A DNA stretch of 64,000 nucleotides from Effusibacillus pohliae DSM 22757 (GTDB lineage: Bacteria; Bacillota; Bacilli; Tumebacillales; Effusibacillaceae): assembly GCF_000376225.1 (NCBI RefSeq), contig NZ_AQXL01000134.1, positions 123,916 to 187,915 on the forward strand, written 5' to 3'. The notes under the pieces were generated by a model. That model did no database searches. It was given only the letters and a program-made list of their open reading frames with translations, and was not told the DNA's origin. Of the stretch, positions 1 to 8,398 are shown piece after piece (position 1 is the first letter of the stretch; each line of letters opens with the position of its first letter). The position numbers and the translations under genes are program-made.

Positions 1-576
1 CCAAGGTCGGCTCAATACGTGGCGCTTGGGCACTTGCACCGGCCGCAGGCCGTGCCCGGCTCGCCGGTTCCGGCCCGCTACTCGGGATCGCCGCTGGCGT
101 ACAGCTTCTCGGAATCGAATCACAAAAAATCGGTCGTCCTGCTCGAAGCAAGCCCCAGCCAGGCCGTCCGCATTCAGGAAATCCCCCTGTCTTCAGGCAG
201 ACCGCTGGTCAAATGGATCGCGAACGAGGGCTTGCCGCAGGCGCTGCAATGGGCGGAAGAAGGGCGCGCCGCAAACGCATGGATCGACTTGACGATCCAT
301 ACCGACGCGGTTTTGACCATGGAAGAGATCGCAACGTTGCGCCGGATGCACGATGGAATCGTCACCATTCGGCCTGTTTTGCCTGAGATGGACCAGCAGC
401 TGTCGAAACAGGAGTTGAGCTCCCTGCCGCTCGACCAGTTATTCATCCGTTATTTTGAGCGGCAAAAGGGTGGGGCCAAACCGGATGACGAGTTGGTCAA
501 GCTGTTTCTGGAACTGGCAATGGACGAGGCGGACACAGAGGACGCAGGGAACGAAGGGGAGGATATGGCGGGATGA
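1..576 (+). CDS. sbcD: Exonuclease subunit SbcD, C-terminal part (5' truncated by window edge)
   Basis: The open frame runs in from the left edge, so only about the last 190 residues are present. The first visible residues (YVALGHLHRPQ) are the Mre11/SbcD metallophosphoesterase GHxH-type motif, followed by the capping domain and an acidic tail. SbcD is the nuclease subunit of the SbcCD complex, which cleaves hairpins and DNA ends with Mn2+. The stop overlaps the next start (ATGA at 573-576), so sbcD and sbcC are translationally coupled. The partner SbcC directly downstream makes the assignment firm. Confidence 0.93.
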   Translation, partial: PRSAQYVALGHLHRPQAVPGSPVPARYSGSPLAYSFSESNHKKSVVLLEASPSQAVRIQEIPLSSGRPLVKWIANEGLPQALQWAEEGRAANAWIDLTIHTDAVLTMEEIATLRRMHDGIVTIRPVLPEMDQQLSKQELSSLPLDQLFIRYFERQKGGAKPDDELVKLFLELAMDEADTEDAGNEGEDMAG

Positions 577-3500
577 GACCGATTTGGCTGACGATCCATG
601 GGCTACACAGTTTCCGGGAAAAACAGACGATTCGCTTTGACGAATTGTCGGATGCGGGCGTTTTCGGGATTTTTGGACCGACCGGGAGCGGCAAGTCGAC
701 GATTCTCGACGCGATCACCCTGGCGCTTTACGGATCGGTCGGACGGGCGAAAAACGGCACGCAGGGAATCCTCAACCACGCGGAAAAGAGCCTTTCCGTT
801 TCGTTTCAATTCCAGATCGGAAGCGGGGCGGACAGAAGAACCTACCGGGTCGACCGGCGTTATGACAGAAACAGGGACGTGACGGTCAAGAATGTTCTCA
901 GCCGTCTGATCGAAGTGGACGCGAACGGCGAACCGCTTGCCGTGATCGCCGAAAAAGACAGAGAGGTCACCCAGTGCATCCAGGAGTTAATCGGTTTGCA
1001 GGAAGGCGATTTTTCGAAAGCGGTTGTTTTGCCCCAGGGAAAATTTGCCGAGTTTCTGCGCCTCGCCGGCCGAGACAGACGCCAGATGCTGCAGCGCCTG
1101 TTTGGCCTGGAGCGATATGGAAGCCAGCTGACGGACAAGTTACATCAACTGTTTCAAACTGTGGACCAGCGGCACAAAAATGTAATCGAAATACAAAAGG
1201 TGCTCGGCGACTGCTCGCAGGAAGCATTGAAGCAAGCGGAGTCTGCGCTGCAAGCGGCCGTCAGGAACGAAACGGCGGCTGACCGCGAGTTGGCGGAAGC
1301 AAGACAGCGATACGAGGAAACGAAGCAGTTGGTCGACTGGCAAACGCAATTGCACGCAACCAATCAACAAATCGCCGAGCATCAGGCGATGGAACCACAG
1401 ATCGGTCGATTGGCGGAAAAAATCCGGAAATCCGAACAGGCGGAAAAGGTGCTGCCATACTTGGTCCGGTTGGAATCGACCCGCGAACAGGAGCAAGCCC
1501 GTCGGGCAGAGGTGGAGCAGCTGCGCGATCTGGTACAGACACTCCGGTCCGAAACCCGGGCGGCGCTGGAACGTTTCGAAACTGCGAAACGGGAACGACA
1601 GGATCGGGAACCGGCCCTGATCAGGCAGCAATCGCAACTGGAAACGGCTGTCGAGTTGGAGAGGGAGATCCGAATTTTGACCGGCAAAGTTGACGATCTG
1701 CAAAGCCGGCTGGACCAAATGCAGGCGGAACATGAACTGGCCAAGGCTTCGATGGAGGATCTGACACGCCAACAGGAATCGATCCGGGCAGCCGTTCAGA
1801 CGGAAAAAGAGATTCTCGAACAAAACCGGGTCACACCCGCATACAGGGCCCTGGTGCAGGAGACTCTCAGGAAATACGAAGCCTATCGGTCCGCCCTCAA
1901 TGAAGCGGAGGCAGCCGAACGGGAATTGATGAAACGTGTCAAGGAGCTGGAAACCTGCGAAACAGAACTGGCGGACATGCGGATTCGACTCGAACAAGTA
2001 ACGGCCGAACTGGAAGAACAGCAGCGGCGGATCAATGAATTGGCCAATGACTGCCCCGCCGACGAGGAGATCCTATCCCAGCTTGAGTTGCGTGTGACAG
2101 AAGCGAAAGCGAAGGTCGATCAGTACATCCGGGCAGAGTCAGGACACCGAAAAGACGCCGCAAAAATCTCGGATCTCGAGCAACAACTGGAGAACCTCCA
2201 CTCTTCGTTGCAACAGCTCGCTTACCAATCGGGAACTATGCGGGAGCAACTGGCCGCTTCTCGCCAGCAATACCAGGAAACGCTCCTGCAAAACCAAAAA
2301 GCGCTGGCCATCAAACTGGCGGAAGACCTGTGCGACGGAGAGGCGTGTCCCGTTTGCGGTTCGCTTGAACATCCCAATCCGGTTCGGGCAACCGATCTGC
2401 ACGAAGCTTCCTCCGAGGAACTGGAACATTTGCAAGCATCGATTGCAGAATTGGAAGCCTCGATCGAACAGCTGCAAGCACAGGAGACTTCCATTCGTGC
2501 CGAAATGGCGGCTAAAAACGCCCAAATCGCCGATCTGAAGGAACAGGTAACCGCTCACGCGGCGGAAATGGCTGCCAGCCTGACGGAACTCGGAGATTTT
2601 CTGCCGATCGAGGAGGGGCAGCCGGCAAGCGGCCTGTTGTTACAGACGCTGGCCCTGCAGCGAGAGCAACTTGACTGGCAGAGGGAAGCATTCCGCACCT
2701 GGAAACAACGGTTGCAAGCGGCAGAGGACAAAGCCCGCCGGCTGAAGGACGATTTTTCATCCGTCGGTTCCGCAGCTGCCGTCAGTCAACAAAAAGTCAA
2801 TTCCGCCCGCACGGAAGCGGAAACGGCCCGGCTGCAATCGGACCGGAAAAATCAGCTGGCCAAACAGGCGGAAGTCGATCTGCAGGCCGCATTGGACGCC
2901 ATCGGCGCGACAAACATCGAACAGGCAGCATCCGAGTTGCAAAACAAAGACCGGCAGGTGAGCGAAGCGCAGCAAAAACTGGACACCCTGGAGCAGCAGT
3001 GGAACCGGGTCCGTCAGGATCTCGCGGCGGCGGCCGACAGGGAAAGCGCGCTACGTGCCCAACTGACGGGGCTTGCCGCATCCCTGAATGAAGCGCAAAC
3101 CAATTCGCGGGAAAAACAGGAAAAACTGCATCAGATCACCAATGGCGTTCCGGCAGCAGAATTGCAGCGGCAAGTCAACGAATACCTGGAGCGCCTGGCG
3201 CAAAACGAAGAAGCTGCAAAGCGAACTTACGAGGTGAAAAACGGTCAGTGGCAGGAGAAGCAAAACCAATTGACACAAGCGGAAACCCGCTATCAAGAAA
3301 TTGCCGATTTGGCGGAAGCCCAACAGCAGGAACTGCAACAAAAGCTGAAAGAGGAAAATTTTGCGACTGCGGGAGAAGTCAAGGATGCGATCCTATCGCT
3401 GGAGGAACTGGCCGAATTGGAAAAACAAGTTGAGGAATACGAACACCTTGGCAACTCTCTTCGCCGCGACAAAGAAAAATTGGAACGCAATCTGCAGGGG

Positions 3501-4187
3501 CGTTCCGTGTCCGATGAGATCTGGCATCAGATCCGGCAATCTATGACTGAGGCGGAACACAACAAGGAGCAGGCGCGTTCCGCCAGAGTGGAGGCGGAAC
3601 TGCACTACAAAACCATGGCGGAGAAGCACAAACTGTGGACGGAACTGGAAAGCGAGCGGCTCCGGTTGGCCAAGCAACTCGAGTATGCAAGCCAGCTGAA
3701 AGACGTCCTGAAAGGAGACAAGTTCGTAGAGTTCCTGGCCCAGGAACAACTTCAGTATGTTGCCCGGCAGGCATCCGATCGGTTGAAGCGGTTGACCCGC
3801 AATCGCTATGCGTTGGAAGTGGCAGACGACGGCGGGTTTATCATGCGGGACGACGCCAATGGAGGCGTCAAGCGTCCGGTTTCCACTCTGTCCGGCGGTG
3901 AGACATTCCTGACGTCCCTGTCCCTTGCGTTGTCGCTTTCCTCGCAGATTCAGCTGAGAGGGAAGTACCCGTTGGAATTTTTCTTCCTGGATGAGGGATT
4001 CGGCACCCTGGACCCGGAACTGCTGGATCTTGTTATGTCCACGTTGGAGCAATTGCATCTGGAAAACATGACAATCGGCGTCATCAGTCATGTGCCGGAG
4101 CTCCAACAAAGACTGCACCGCCGCCTGATCGTGGAACCGGCCGAACCGGCCGGCCGCGGCAGCCGGGTAAGGATTGAGCGAATGTAA
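573..4187 (+). CDS. sbcC: Exonuclease subunit SbcC (Rad50-like SMC ATPase)
   Basis: 1204 residues, full length for the family. Walker A GPTGSGKST lies at residues 35-43. Two long Glu/Gln-rich coiled-coil arms flank a zinc hook C592-P-V-C595. The C-terminal half-ATPase has the ABC signature LSGGE near 1106 and Walker B FFFLDEGFGTLD near 1136. SbcC drives ATP-dependent opening and tethering of DNA ends for SbcD, processing hairpins and stalled forks in the cytoplasm. The start overlaps the sbcD stop by 4 bp. A hairpin with a T-run at 4297-4319 lies about 110 bp downstream and probably ends the operon. Confidence 0.97.
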   Translation: MRPIWLTIHGLHSFREKQTIRFDELSDAGVFGIFGPTGSGKSTILDAITLALYGSVGRAKNGTQGILNHAEKSLSVSFQFQIGSGADRRTYRVDRRYDRNRDVTVKNVLSRLIEVDANGEPLAVIAEKDREVTQCIQELIGLQEGDFSKAVVLPQGKFAEFLRLAGRDRRQMLQRLFGLERYGSQLTDKLHQLFQTVDQRHKNVIEIQKVLGDCSQEALKQAESALQAAVRNETAADRELAEARQRYEETKQLVDWQTQLHATNQQIAEHQAMEPQIGRLAEKIRKSEQAEKVLPYLVRLESTREQEQARRAEVEQLRDLVQTLRSETRAALERFETAKRERQDREPALIRQQSQLETAVELEREIRILTGKVDDLQSRLDQMQAEHELAKASMEDLTRQQESIRAAVQTEKEILEQNRVTPAYRALVQETLRKYEAYRSALNEAEAAERELMKRVKELETCETELADMRIRLEQVTAELEEQQRRINELANDCPADEEILSQLELRVTEAKAKVDQYIRAESGHRKDAAKISDLEQQLENLHSSLQQLAYQSGTMREQLAASRQQYQETLLQNQKALAIKLAEDLCDGEACPVCGSLEHPNPVRATDLHEASSEELEHLQASIAELEASIEQLQAQETSIRAEMAAKNAQIADLKEQVTAHAAEMAASLTELGDFLPIEEGQPASGLLLQTLALQREQLDWQREAFRTWKQRLQAAEDKARRLKDDFSSVGSAAAVSQQKVNSARTEAETARLQSDRKNQLAKQAEVDLQAALDAIGATNIEQAASELQNKDRQVSEAQQKLDTLEQQWNRVRQDLAAAADRESALRAQLTGLAASLNEAQTNSREKQEKLHQITNGVPAAELQRQVNEYLERLAQNEEAAKRTYEVKNGQWQEKQNQLTQAETRYQEIADLAEAQQQELQQKLKEENFATAGEVKDAILSLEELAELEKQVEEYEHLGNSLRRDKEKLERNLQGRSVSDEIWHQIRQSMTEAEHNKEQARSARVEAELHYKTMAEKHKLWTELESERLRLAKQLEYASQLKDVLKGDKFVEFLAQEQLQYVARQASDRLKRLTRNRYALEVADDGGFIMRDDANGGVKRPVSTLSGGETFLTSLSLALSLSSQIQLRGKYPLEFFFLDEGFGTLDPELLDLVMSTLEQLHLENMTIGVISHVPELQQRLHRRLIVEPAEPAGRGSRVRIERM

Positions 4188-4296
4188 CCTGAAAAGACGG
4201 GAGACGCATCTTCACGCAATTGGGTGGTGCGGGATGCGAAGGCGATTCAAGCGGGGAAGAAGCAAATTGGATATTTGGAAATCGGGGACATGCAAG

Positions 4297-4319
4297 AAGG
4301 AGGCCGAAGCCTCCTTTTT
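4297..4319 (+). terminator. Bidirectional rho-independent terminator after sbcC
   Basis: GGAGGC-CGAA-GCCTCC is followed by TTTTT on the plus strand. The opposite strand also has a short T/C-rich tail, so it can serve the convergent small gene ending at 4350. Confidence 0.75.
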
Positions 4320-4349
4320 CCCCTTTGCAAGGTAGGTGTATTCGGGTAC

Positions 4350-4640
4350 TCACCACCAGAAGAATGGTCGAAATGCAAAGATGGAAAAAAACGGGATAAA
4401 GAATGGGAACCCAAATCCAAAGAAAAACTGAACGGTTTCTGCGTCCAGGGAGTCGGGCCGGTCAGCGGTGGTCAGCTTCTGTTTTCCTCTTTCCGATTTT
4501 CCGCCTGCAAGGGTCCTTCCCGGCAGCGGCTGCAGCCAGATCCCATCCGGTGTCACCCGCTGGAGGATGCCGGTATATTTGCCGTGATGACAATGCACCC
4601 AGACCGGTCGCCCCACGAACTGCCTTGCGTAATGATACAT
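4350..4640 (-). CDS. Small conserved hypothetical protein with aromatic-rich C-terminus
   Basis: 96 residues starting at ATG 4640, with a strong ribosome site (AAGGAGGGG, about 8 nt upstream). The N-terminal half (GRPVWVHCHHGKYTGILQRV, then TPDGIWLQP) looks like a compact beta-barrel, Sm/SH3-like strand pattern. The C-terminus is a run of Phe/Pro/Ile/Trp (FFFGFGFPFFIPFF) that could dip into a membrane or pack as a hydrophobic tail. Similar short proteins with a 'VHxHHG..GI...VT.DGI.L.P' pattern occur in spore-forming Bacillales, to my recollection without a known function. It is a single-gene unit converging on sbcC. Confidence 0.7.
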   Translation of the reverse strand: MYHYARQFVGRPVWVHCHHGKYTGILQRVTPDGIWLQPLPGRTLAGGKSERGKQKLTTADRPDSLDAETVQFFFGFGFPFFIPFFSIFAFRPFFWW

Positions 4641-4753
4641 CGCAACCCCTCCTTTTTTGTTTACTACATCCTACGAAAATCCGGTTGTACGGGCGTTCCG
4701 CTGTTGCTGAATTCTCGCGGGACCTGCGAAAAATGGACATTGTAAAATGGCAT

Positions 4754-4821
4754 GTGTACCCAGAGGGCAGTCGCGTCACGACAGCAAAGCTGCCGGATCG
4801 CGCGCTATGTACCCAGAGGGG
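4754..4821. repeat. REP-like imperfect repeat, copy A
   Basis: Two copies of TGTACCCAGAGGG (about 4756 and 4807) flank a short hairpin-forming core (AGC-AAA-GCT). The second half, GCGCTATGTACCCAGAGGGG, resembles GTGCTATGCACCCAAGGGG at 55372-55392. It lies exactly at the left end of a decayed TetR gene. Two copies only, so low confidence. Confidence 0.3.
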
Positions 4822-5078
4822 ATTTGATCTACCAGACGGTGCAGGACGCCATCCCCGCAGCTGTGCCCGATGACGACCTGCGAGTGGTTTCGCAGGCGAT
4901 GGTGGGGGCGATCAACGAGGTCGTGGTGCAAAATCTGTTTGCGAATGGCGAGCTTGTGGAAACGGATAAAAGCGTCGACCTTGATCGGCTGGCTCGTTTG
5001 CTCAACCGGATTGTGGTTGCTTCCTATGTCCATTTGGCACGTGTCCATTTGGCACGGGAGTCGGCAGATGGGAAGTGA
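4820..5078 (+). pseudogene. TetR-family regulator fragment (C-terminal ligand domain only)
   Basis: The frame encodes DLIYQTVQDAIP...MVGAINEVVVQ...LARLLNRIVVASYVHLA, which matches the C-terminal ligand-binding domain of TetR regulators of the FadR/YsiA type. The N-terminal DNA-binding helix-turn-helix is missing. The frame upstream is the unrelated repeat at 4754-4821. A perfect 15-bp tandem duplication (5027-5041 and 5042-5056) near the 3' end duplicates the codons for VHLAR. With the enoyl-CoA hydratase tail just downstream, it looks like the scar of a fadR-fadB pair. It is probably not expressed as a functional regulator. Confidence 0.7.
5027..5056. repeat. 15-bp perfect tandem duplication inside the TetR remnant
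   Basis: TGTCCATTTGGCACG occurs twice back to back, keeping the frame. It is consistent with slippage in a gene no longer under selection. Confidence 0.9.
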
Positions 5079-5130
5079 CCTTTTTTCAGCAATTGGTACC
5101 AGTACGTATCAGTACTAAGAAAGGGTACAG

Positions 5131-5295
5131 GAGCAGATCCAAGCCGGCCCGCCGCTTGCGATCAAGGGGATCCTGGATGCCACGATCCGCGGGACGGATC
5201 AAAGCTTGTCGGAAGGGTTGGCGATCGAACGGGAGCATATGCTGGCAATGGATGAGGAATTGGAAAAGCCCTGGTTTGCAGGGCTTTTCTGGTGA
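5131..5295 (+). pseudogene. Enoyl-CoA hydratase fragment (C-terminal)
   Basis: 54 codons read EQIQAGPPLAIKGILDATI, then RGTDQSLSEGLAIEREHMLA and a short tail. This is the C-terminal helix region of crotonases (pattern 'GPLA...K..I..G...SL.EGL..E'). The catalytic crotonase core is absent and no start or ribosome site precedes it. The order TetR tail then crotonase tail matches a fadR-fadB arrangement, suggesting a deletion that removed most of both genes. Its last codons run into the terminator hairpin at 5264-5288. Confidence 0.65.
5264..5288 (-). terminator. Bidirectional terminator hairpin
   Basis: AAAAGCCCTG and CAGGGCTTTT form a perfect 10-bp stem with a 5-nt loop and a built-in T-run on both strands. 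It sits just after the minus-strand secreted protein gene ending at 5300. Confidence 0.8.
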
Positions 5296-5299
5296 ACGC

Positions 5300-5995
5300 T
5301 CATTGATTTTGCTGATTTTGTGCAGGTGTTTGTTCGCTTGTCCCTTTCAATTCCCAATCCGATTTTTCAACAAACTTGGTGATCCGGTCTTTCGCTTTTT
5401 GCAGCAGGGCATCAATCACTTGCTGCTCGGTCATCCCCTTTTCCTCGGCGACCTGCTTGATCGATTTGCCAGACTTGAGCTGCTCCATTAAATCCTTCGG
5501 TTCCATGCCCAAAACGGCAGCGGCATCTTTCAAAGGAGCGCCTCCTTTGTGATGGCCTTCTTTGCCGCCAAACGGGCCTTTGTGTTCGACGATTTGCTTT
5601 ATCCGGTCGGGCAGTTTCGATTTCATCTGATCGGCCCGCTCCTGGGTCAGCTTGCCCGCTTTGACAGCTTCGTCGATTTTGGCCGTCGCTTGCTTCACCA
5701 GCAAATCGATCACCAGCTGTTCGGACACGCCGGCGGCAGCCGCTATGTCTGCGACCGACTTGCCGGATTTCAACTCTTTCTGCAGCGTGGCCGCATCTGT
5801 TTTCAGCAACTGCAGAAGCTCCTGGTTGTTTTTGATGTCCGCTTTCCAGACCGCTTTTTCATGGTGACCATCCTGTTGCTGTGCCTGCTGCTGGTTGTCG
5901 GTGGCAGTCGAATTGGCCGCGAATGCACCTCCGGCTGACAGAACCACCGCTGTTGCCAGTCCGACAGACAGCCAGATTTTTGACTTTTTGTCCAT
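5300..5995 (-). CDS. Secreted helical-repeat protein (YckD/DUF2680-like)
   Basis: 231 residues from ATG 5995. An in-frame GTG at 6004 also exists, but AAAGGAAAGG is spaced correctly for the ATG. An N-terminal signal peptide (KKSKIWLSVGLATAVVLSAG, ending near AFAA) predicts export. The mature protein has two related helical repeats, each with a 'L..EL+SGKS....A...G.+.Q.VID.LL.+A...I' pattern (about residues 65-140 and 150-215), joined by a Gly/His-rich stretch (GPFGGKEGHHKGG). The repeats resemble the DUF2680/YckD type found in exported Bacillales proteins. The role is unknown; the His-rich linker could bind metal. It is a single-gene unit ended by the hairpin at 5264-5288. Confidence 0.8.
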   Translation of the reverse strand: MDKKSKIWLSVGLATAVVLSAGGAFAANSTATDNQQQAQQQDGHHEKAVWKADIKNNQELLQLLKTDAATLQKELKSGKSVADIAAAAGVSEQLVIDLLVKQATAKIDEAVKAGKLTQERADQMKSKLPDRIKQIVEHKGPFGGKEGHHKGGAPLKDAAAVLGMEPKDLMEQLKSGKSIKQVAEEKGMTEQQVIDALLQKAKDRITKFVEKSDWELKGTSEQTPAQNQQNQ

Positions 5996-6310
5996 TGCAA
6001 TCACCTTTCCTTTCCGATTGGGGTAGGTTCGTACATTCCCATTATGACCTTGAAACGTGATATTTTTTTGGAAAAAATGTGGGATTTTTGTGGAAATTGT
6101 TGTCCGAAAAAAGTTTTTACAGAGAACAAAGAGGATCCGGAGTTCCGCATCACCTATAAGTTAACATAATATATATTATCGGACTCAATATATAAAAAAG
6201 GCGAGTGGGCAATCCCTCAAGTTCTAGCTGAGTCCCAATCGTTCACAGACAATATAGCCAAACTTCTCGATATGGAGTCTTCTCTTAGGTTTTGTCGATC
6301 GCCCCAGGGG
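5996..6310. other. AT-rich intergenic region without a recognisable gene
   Basis: About 310 bp between the secreted protein gene and yitT. It includes an AT-rich palindromic stretch (ATAATATATATTAT around 6166-6180). It must hold the promoter of the gene at 5300, but no convincing -35/-10 pair was found. Confidence 0.5.
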
Positions 6311-7207
6311 TTAATGAATATCCCGCTTCTTGAAGCGGCCGCCTCTCACTTCGGCAATCGTGCCGACCGCCAGAAATGCGGAGGGGTCGACCTCTTCCAC
6401 GATCGATTTTAGTTTCGCTTCTTCCAGCCGCGTGATCACGCAAAATACGACTTTTTTGTCGTCTCCGGTATACGCACCTTCACCGTTCAGATACGTGACG
6501 CCGCGCCCCAGGCGGGCCAGGATCGTGTCGCCGATCTCTTTGTAATTTTCGCTGATGATCCAGACCGATTTTGATTCTTCGAACCCTTCGATCGTCAGGT
6601 CGATCATTTTGAACGCGATGTAATAGGCGATCAATGAGTACATGGCCCGGTCCCAACCGAACACAAAGCCGGCGCTGCCAAGGATGAAGAGGTTGAGAAA
6701 CATCACCGTTTCGCCAACGGAGAACGGCGTCTTTTTGTTGACCAAAATCGCCACAATTTCGGTGCCGTCCAGCGATCCCCCATAGCGGATCACCATGCCG
6801 ACACCGATCCCCAGGATGATGCCGCCAAACACCGCAGCCAGCAACGGGTCCTCCGTCAAGCTCGGAACGGGGTGCAACAGCGTCGTGCCGACCGACATCA
6901 CCGCGACCCCGAACAACGTGGAAAAGGCGAACGTTTTTCCGATCTGTTTGTATCCGAGCAACAAAAAAGGAAGGTTCAGGAAAAACAAAAACAGCCCGAG
7001 CGTCCACCCCGTCAGATGAGAGAGGATAATCGAAATCCCGACGATGCCGCCGTCGATAATCCGATTCGGCACCAAAAAAATTTCCAGTCCGACCGCCACA
7101 AACACAGCACCCAGGAAGATGAAAAGAACCCGTTTGGCAGTTCTTTGAAAAGCTTTTCTTTTGTTGCGAATCAACGGTTTCGTTTGTTCCTGCACATCTA
7201 CCAACAT
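6311..7207 (-). CDS. YitT family membrane protein (DUF161/DUF2179)
   Basis: 298 residues, ATG at 7207 with GGAGAGGAG upstream. Five to six hydrophobic segments span about residues 25-205 (first segment VLFIFLGAVFVAVGLEIFL). A soluble C-terminal DUF2179 domain (about 215-290, KSVWIISENYKEIGDTILAR to FLAVGTIAEVRGGRF) follows. This is the typical YitT/YqfU/YpjC layout of Bacillales integral membrane proteins. Function is not established in the family; the C-terminal domain is PII-like in predicted fold. No partner gene adjoins it; it lies between the secreted protein and the ars operon. Confidence 0.9.
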   Translation of the reverse strand: MLVDVQEQTKPLIRNKRKAFQRTAKRVLFIFLGAVFVAVGLEIFLVPNRIIDGGIVGISIILSHLTGWTLGLFLFFLNLPFLLLGYKQIGKTFAFSTLFGVAVMSVGTTLLHPVPSLTEDPLLAAVFGGIILGIGVGMVIRYGGSLDGTEIVAILVNKKTPFSVGETVMFLNLFILGSAGFVFGWDRAMYSLIAYYIAFKMIDLTIEGFEESKSVWIISENYKEIGDTILARLGRGVTYLNGEGAYTGDDKKVVFCVITRLEEAKLKSIVEEVDPSAFLAVGTIAEVRGGRFKKRDIH

Positions 7208-7332
7208 GTCTCCTCTCCTTCCTCAACATCCAAAATATGATCCGCCCCCCAGGCGTCCGTTGCAACGTGAACGCCATCTTGCCACACTTTTTTATTGAAC
7301 CATATATGGCCCAATTCTTCAAAACAAAAAGA

Positions 7333-7374
7333 CCGTCCATTCTGCTCCGGTACGGAATCCGGGCGAATGGACGG
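7333..7374 (-). terminator. Terminator of the ars operon
   Basis: CCGTCCATTC (7333-7342) pairs with GAATGGACGG (7365-7374). On the minus strand it is followed by TCTTTTTGTTTTG. It lies 45 bp after the arsC stop. Confidence 0.75.
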
Positions 7375-7418
7375 GGGCTGGCAAATCGGATGCCGTTCGC
7401 GCCTGACGGCCCCTATCG

Positions 7419-7847
7419 CTATTTTACGCCAATCTCACCCAAAAAGACTTTGATTCGGTCCCGAATCACATCTCTCACTTCACGGAACTTGTTCAGGATC
7501 TGCTCCTCCGTTCCAGTTGCTTTCGCCGGGTCTTCCAACCCCCAGTGGAGCCGTTTCACCTGCGGCGGCGTCACCGGACACCTGTCGTTCGCATCCCCGC
7601 ACAGCGTGATCACATAATCCGCCCGATGCAAAAGGATGGGGTCGATCAAATCGGATGTCTGCTGTGATATGTCCACGCCCGCTTCTTGCATCACGGCCAC
7701 CGCCCGCGGATTCAATCCGTGCGTTTCGATGCCCGCGCTGTACACTTCCACTTTGTCCCTTCCGAAATGTTTCGCCCAGCCTTCCGCCATCTGGCTGCGG
7801 CATGAGTTGCCTGTGCAGAGAAAATAAATGACCGGTTTTTTGTCCAT
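7419..7847 (-). CDS. arsC: Arsenate reductase ArsC (thioredoxin-coupled, LMW-PTP fold)
   Basis: 142 residues. The P-loop CTGNSCRS starts at residue 11, giving nucleophile C11 and C16. The redox pair C83 and C90 lies in [12 protein letters not shown]. These are the four hallmarks of the pI258/B. subtilis ArsC class, which reduces arsenate to arsenite using thioredoxin. Last gene of arsR-acr3-arsI-arsC, 18 bp after arsI, so arsenite produced here is exported by Acr3. Controlled by the ArsR promoter at 9868-9896. Confidence 0.97.
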   Translation of the reverse strand: MDKKPVIYFLCTGNSCRSQMAEGWAKHFGRDKVEVYSAGIETHGLNPRAVAVMQEAGVDISQQTSDLIDPILLHRADYVITLCGDANDRCPVTPPQVKRLHWGLEDPAKATGTEEQILNKFREVRDVIRDRIKVFLGEIGVK

Positions 7848-7865
7848 CGGGCCGCTTCCCCCATT

Positions 7866-8333
7866 TCACTTCCGCTCATCCAGCTCAATCAGTTCGGCAG
7901 CGGGAGACGATGTGCAGCATACGCCTTGCACCACAGGCTCGCCCGCCGACTCGAACTCGGAATCGGCTTTTGTGTAAAAAATTTCCCAGGCGTTTCCCTC
8001 CGGATCCCGCACCCAAATCTTGTCCTGGACGGCATAGCAGCAAGTGGTGCCCATTTCGTCGATCGGCACCAGACCCGCTTTTTGCAACCGTTCCTTGACG
8101 GCCAAAACGGCATCGGTGTTCTCCACCTGGAAACCCAGATGGTTCAAAACGCCCTTGGGCTCGTGCGGCCGCACATTCATCGAAAAATGGAGCGGCGGAT
8201 TGTCCAGTTCGAACTTCGCGTAATTGTCCTTCACCTTCGTCGGCTCCGCTCCGAAAAACGCGCGGTAAAATTTCAGATTCTCCTCAAGGTTGTTGACGTT
8301 GATGGCGACGTGCATGCGCAGAAAGTTCGGCAT
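7866..8333 (-). CDS. arsI: ArsI-type C-As lyase (arsenic-inducible vicinal oxygen chelate dioxygenase)
   Basis: 155 residues with a glyoxalase/VOC fold. Likely metal ligands are H8 (RMHVAINV), H65 (LNHLGF) and E117 (AWEIFY). The vicinal pair C98-C99 (GTTCCYA) is the As(III)-binding signature of ArsI, and the C-terminus ends in a Cys pair (GVCCTSS). ArsI demethylates trivalent organoarsenicals such as MAs(III) and aromatic arsenicals with O2 and Fe(II). CadI-like members share the fold, but the CC motif and the ars-operon position favour ArsI. It sits between acr3 and arsC on one transcript. Confidence 0.93.
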   Translation of the reverse strand: MPNFLRMHVAINVNNLEENLKFYRAFFGAEPTKVKDNYAKFELDNPPLHFSMNVRPHEPKGVLNHLGFQVENTDAVLAVKERLQKAGLVPIDEMGTTCCYAVQDKIWVRDPEGNAWEIFYTKADSEFESAGEPVVQGVCCTSSPAAELIELDERK

Positions 8334-8398
8334 TGCCCATGACCCCTTTCAAAATTTTTATGGCAAAACCCCAAAAGACGTCCGCGAGAGAACATTTT

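Noticed and set aside
5996..6310. Possible riboswitch or small RNA in the AT-rich spacer
   Set aside because: No conserved aptamer motif or terminator-paired hairpin could be seen.
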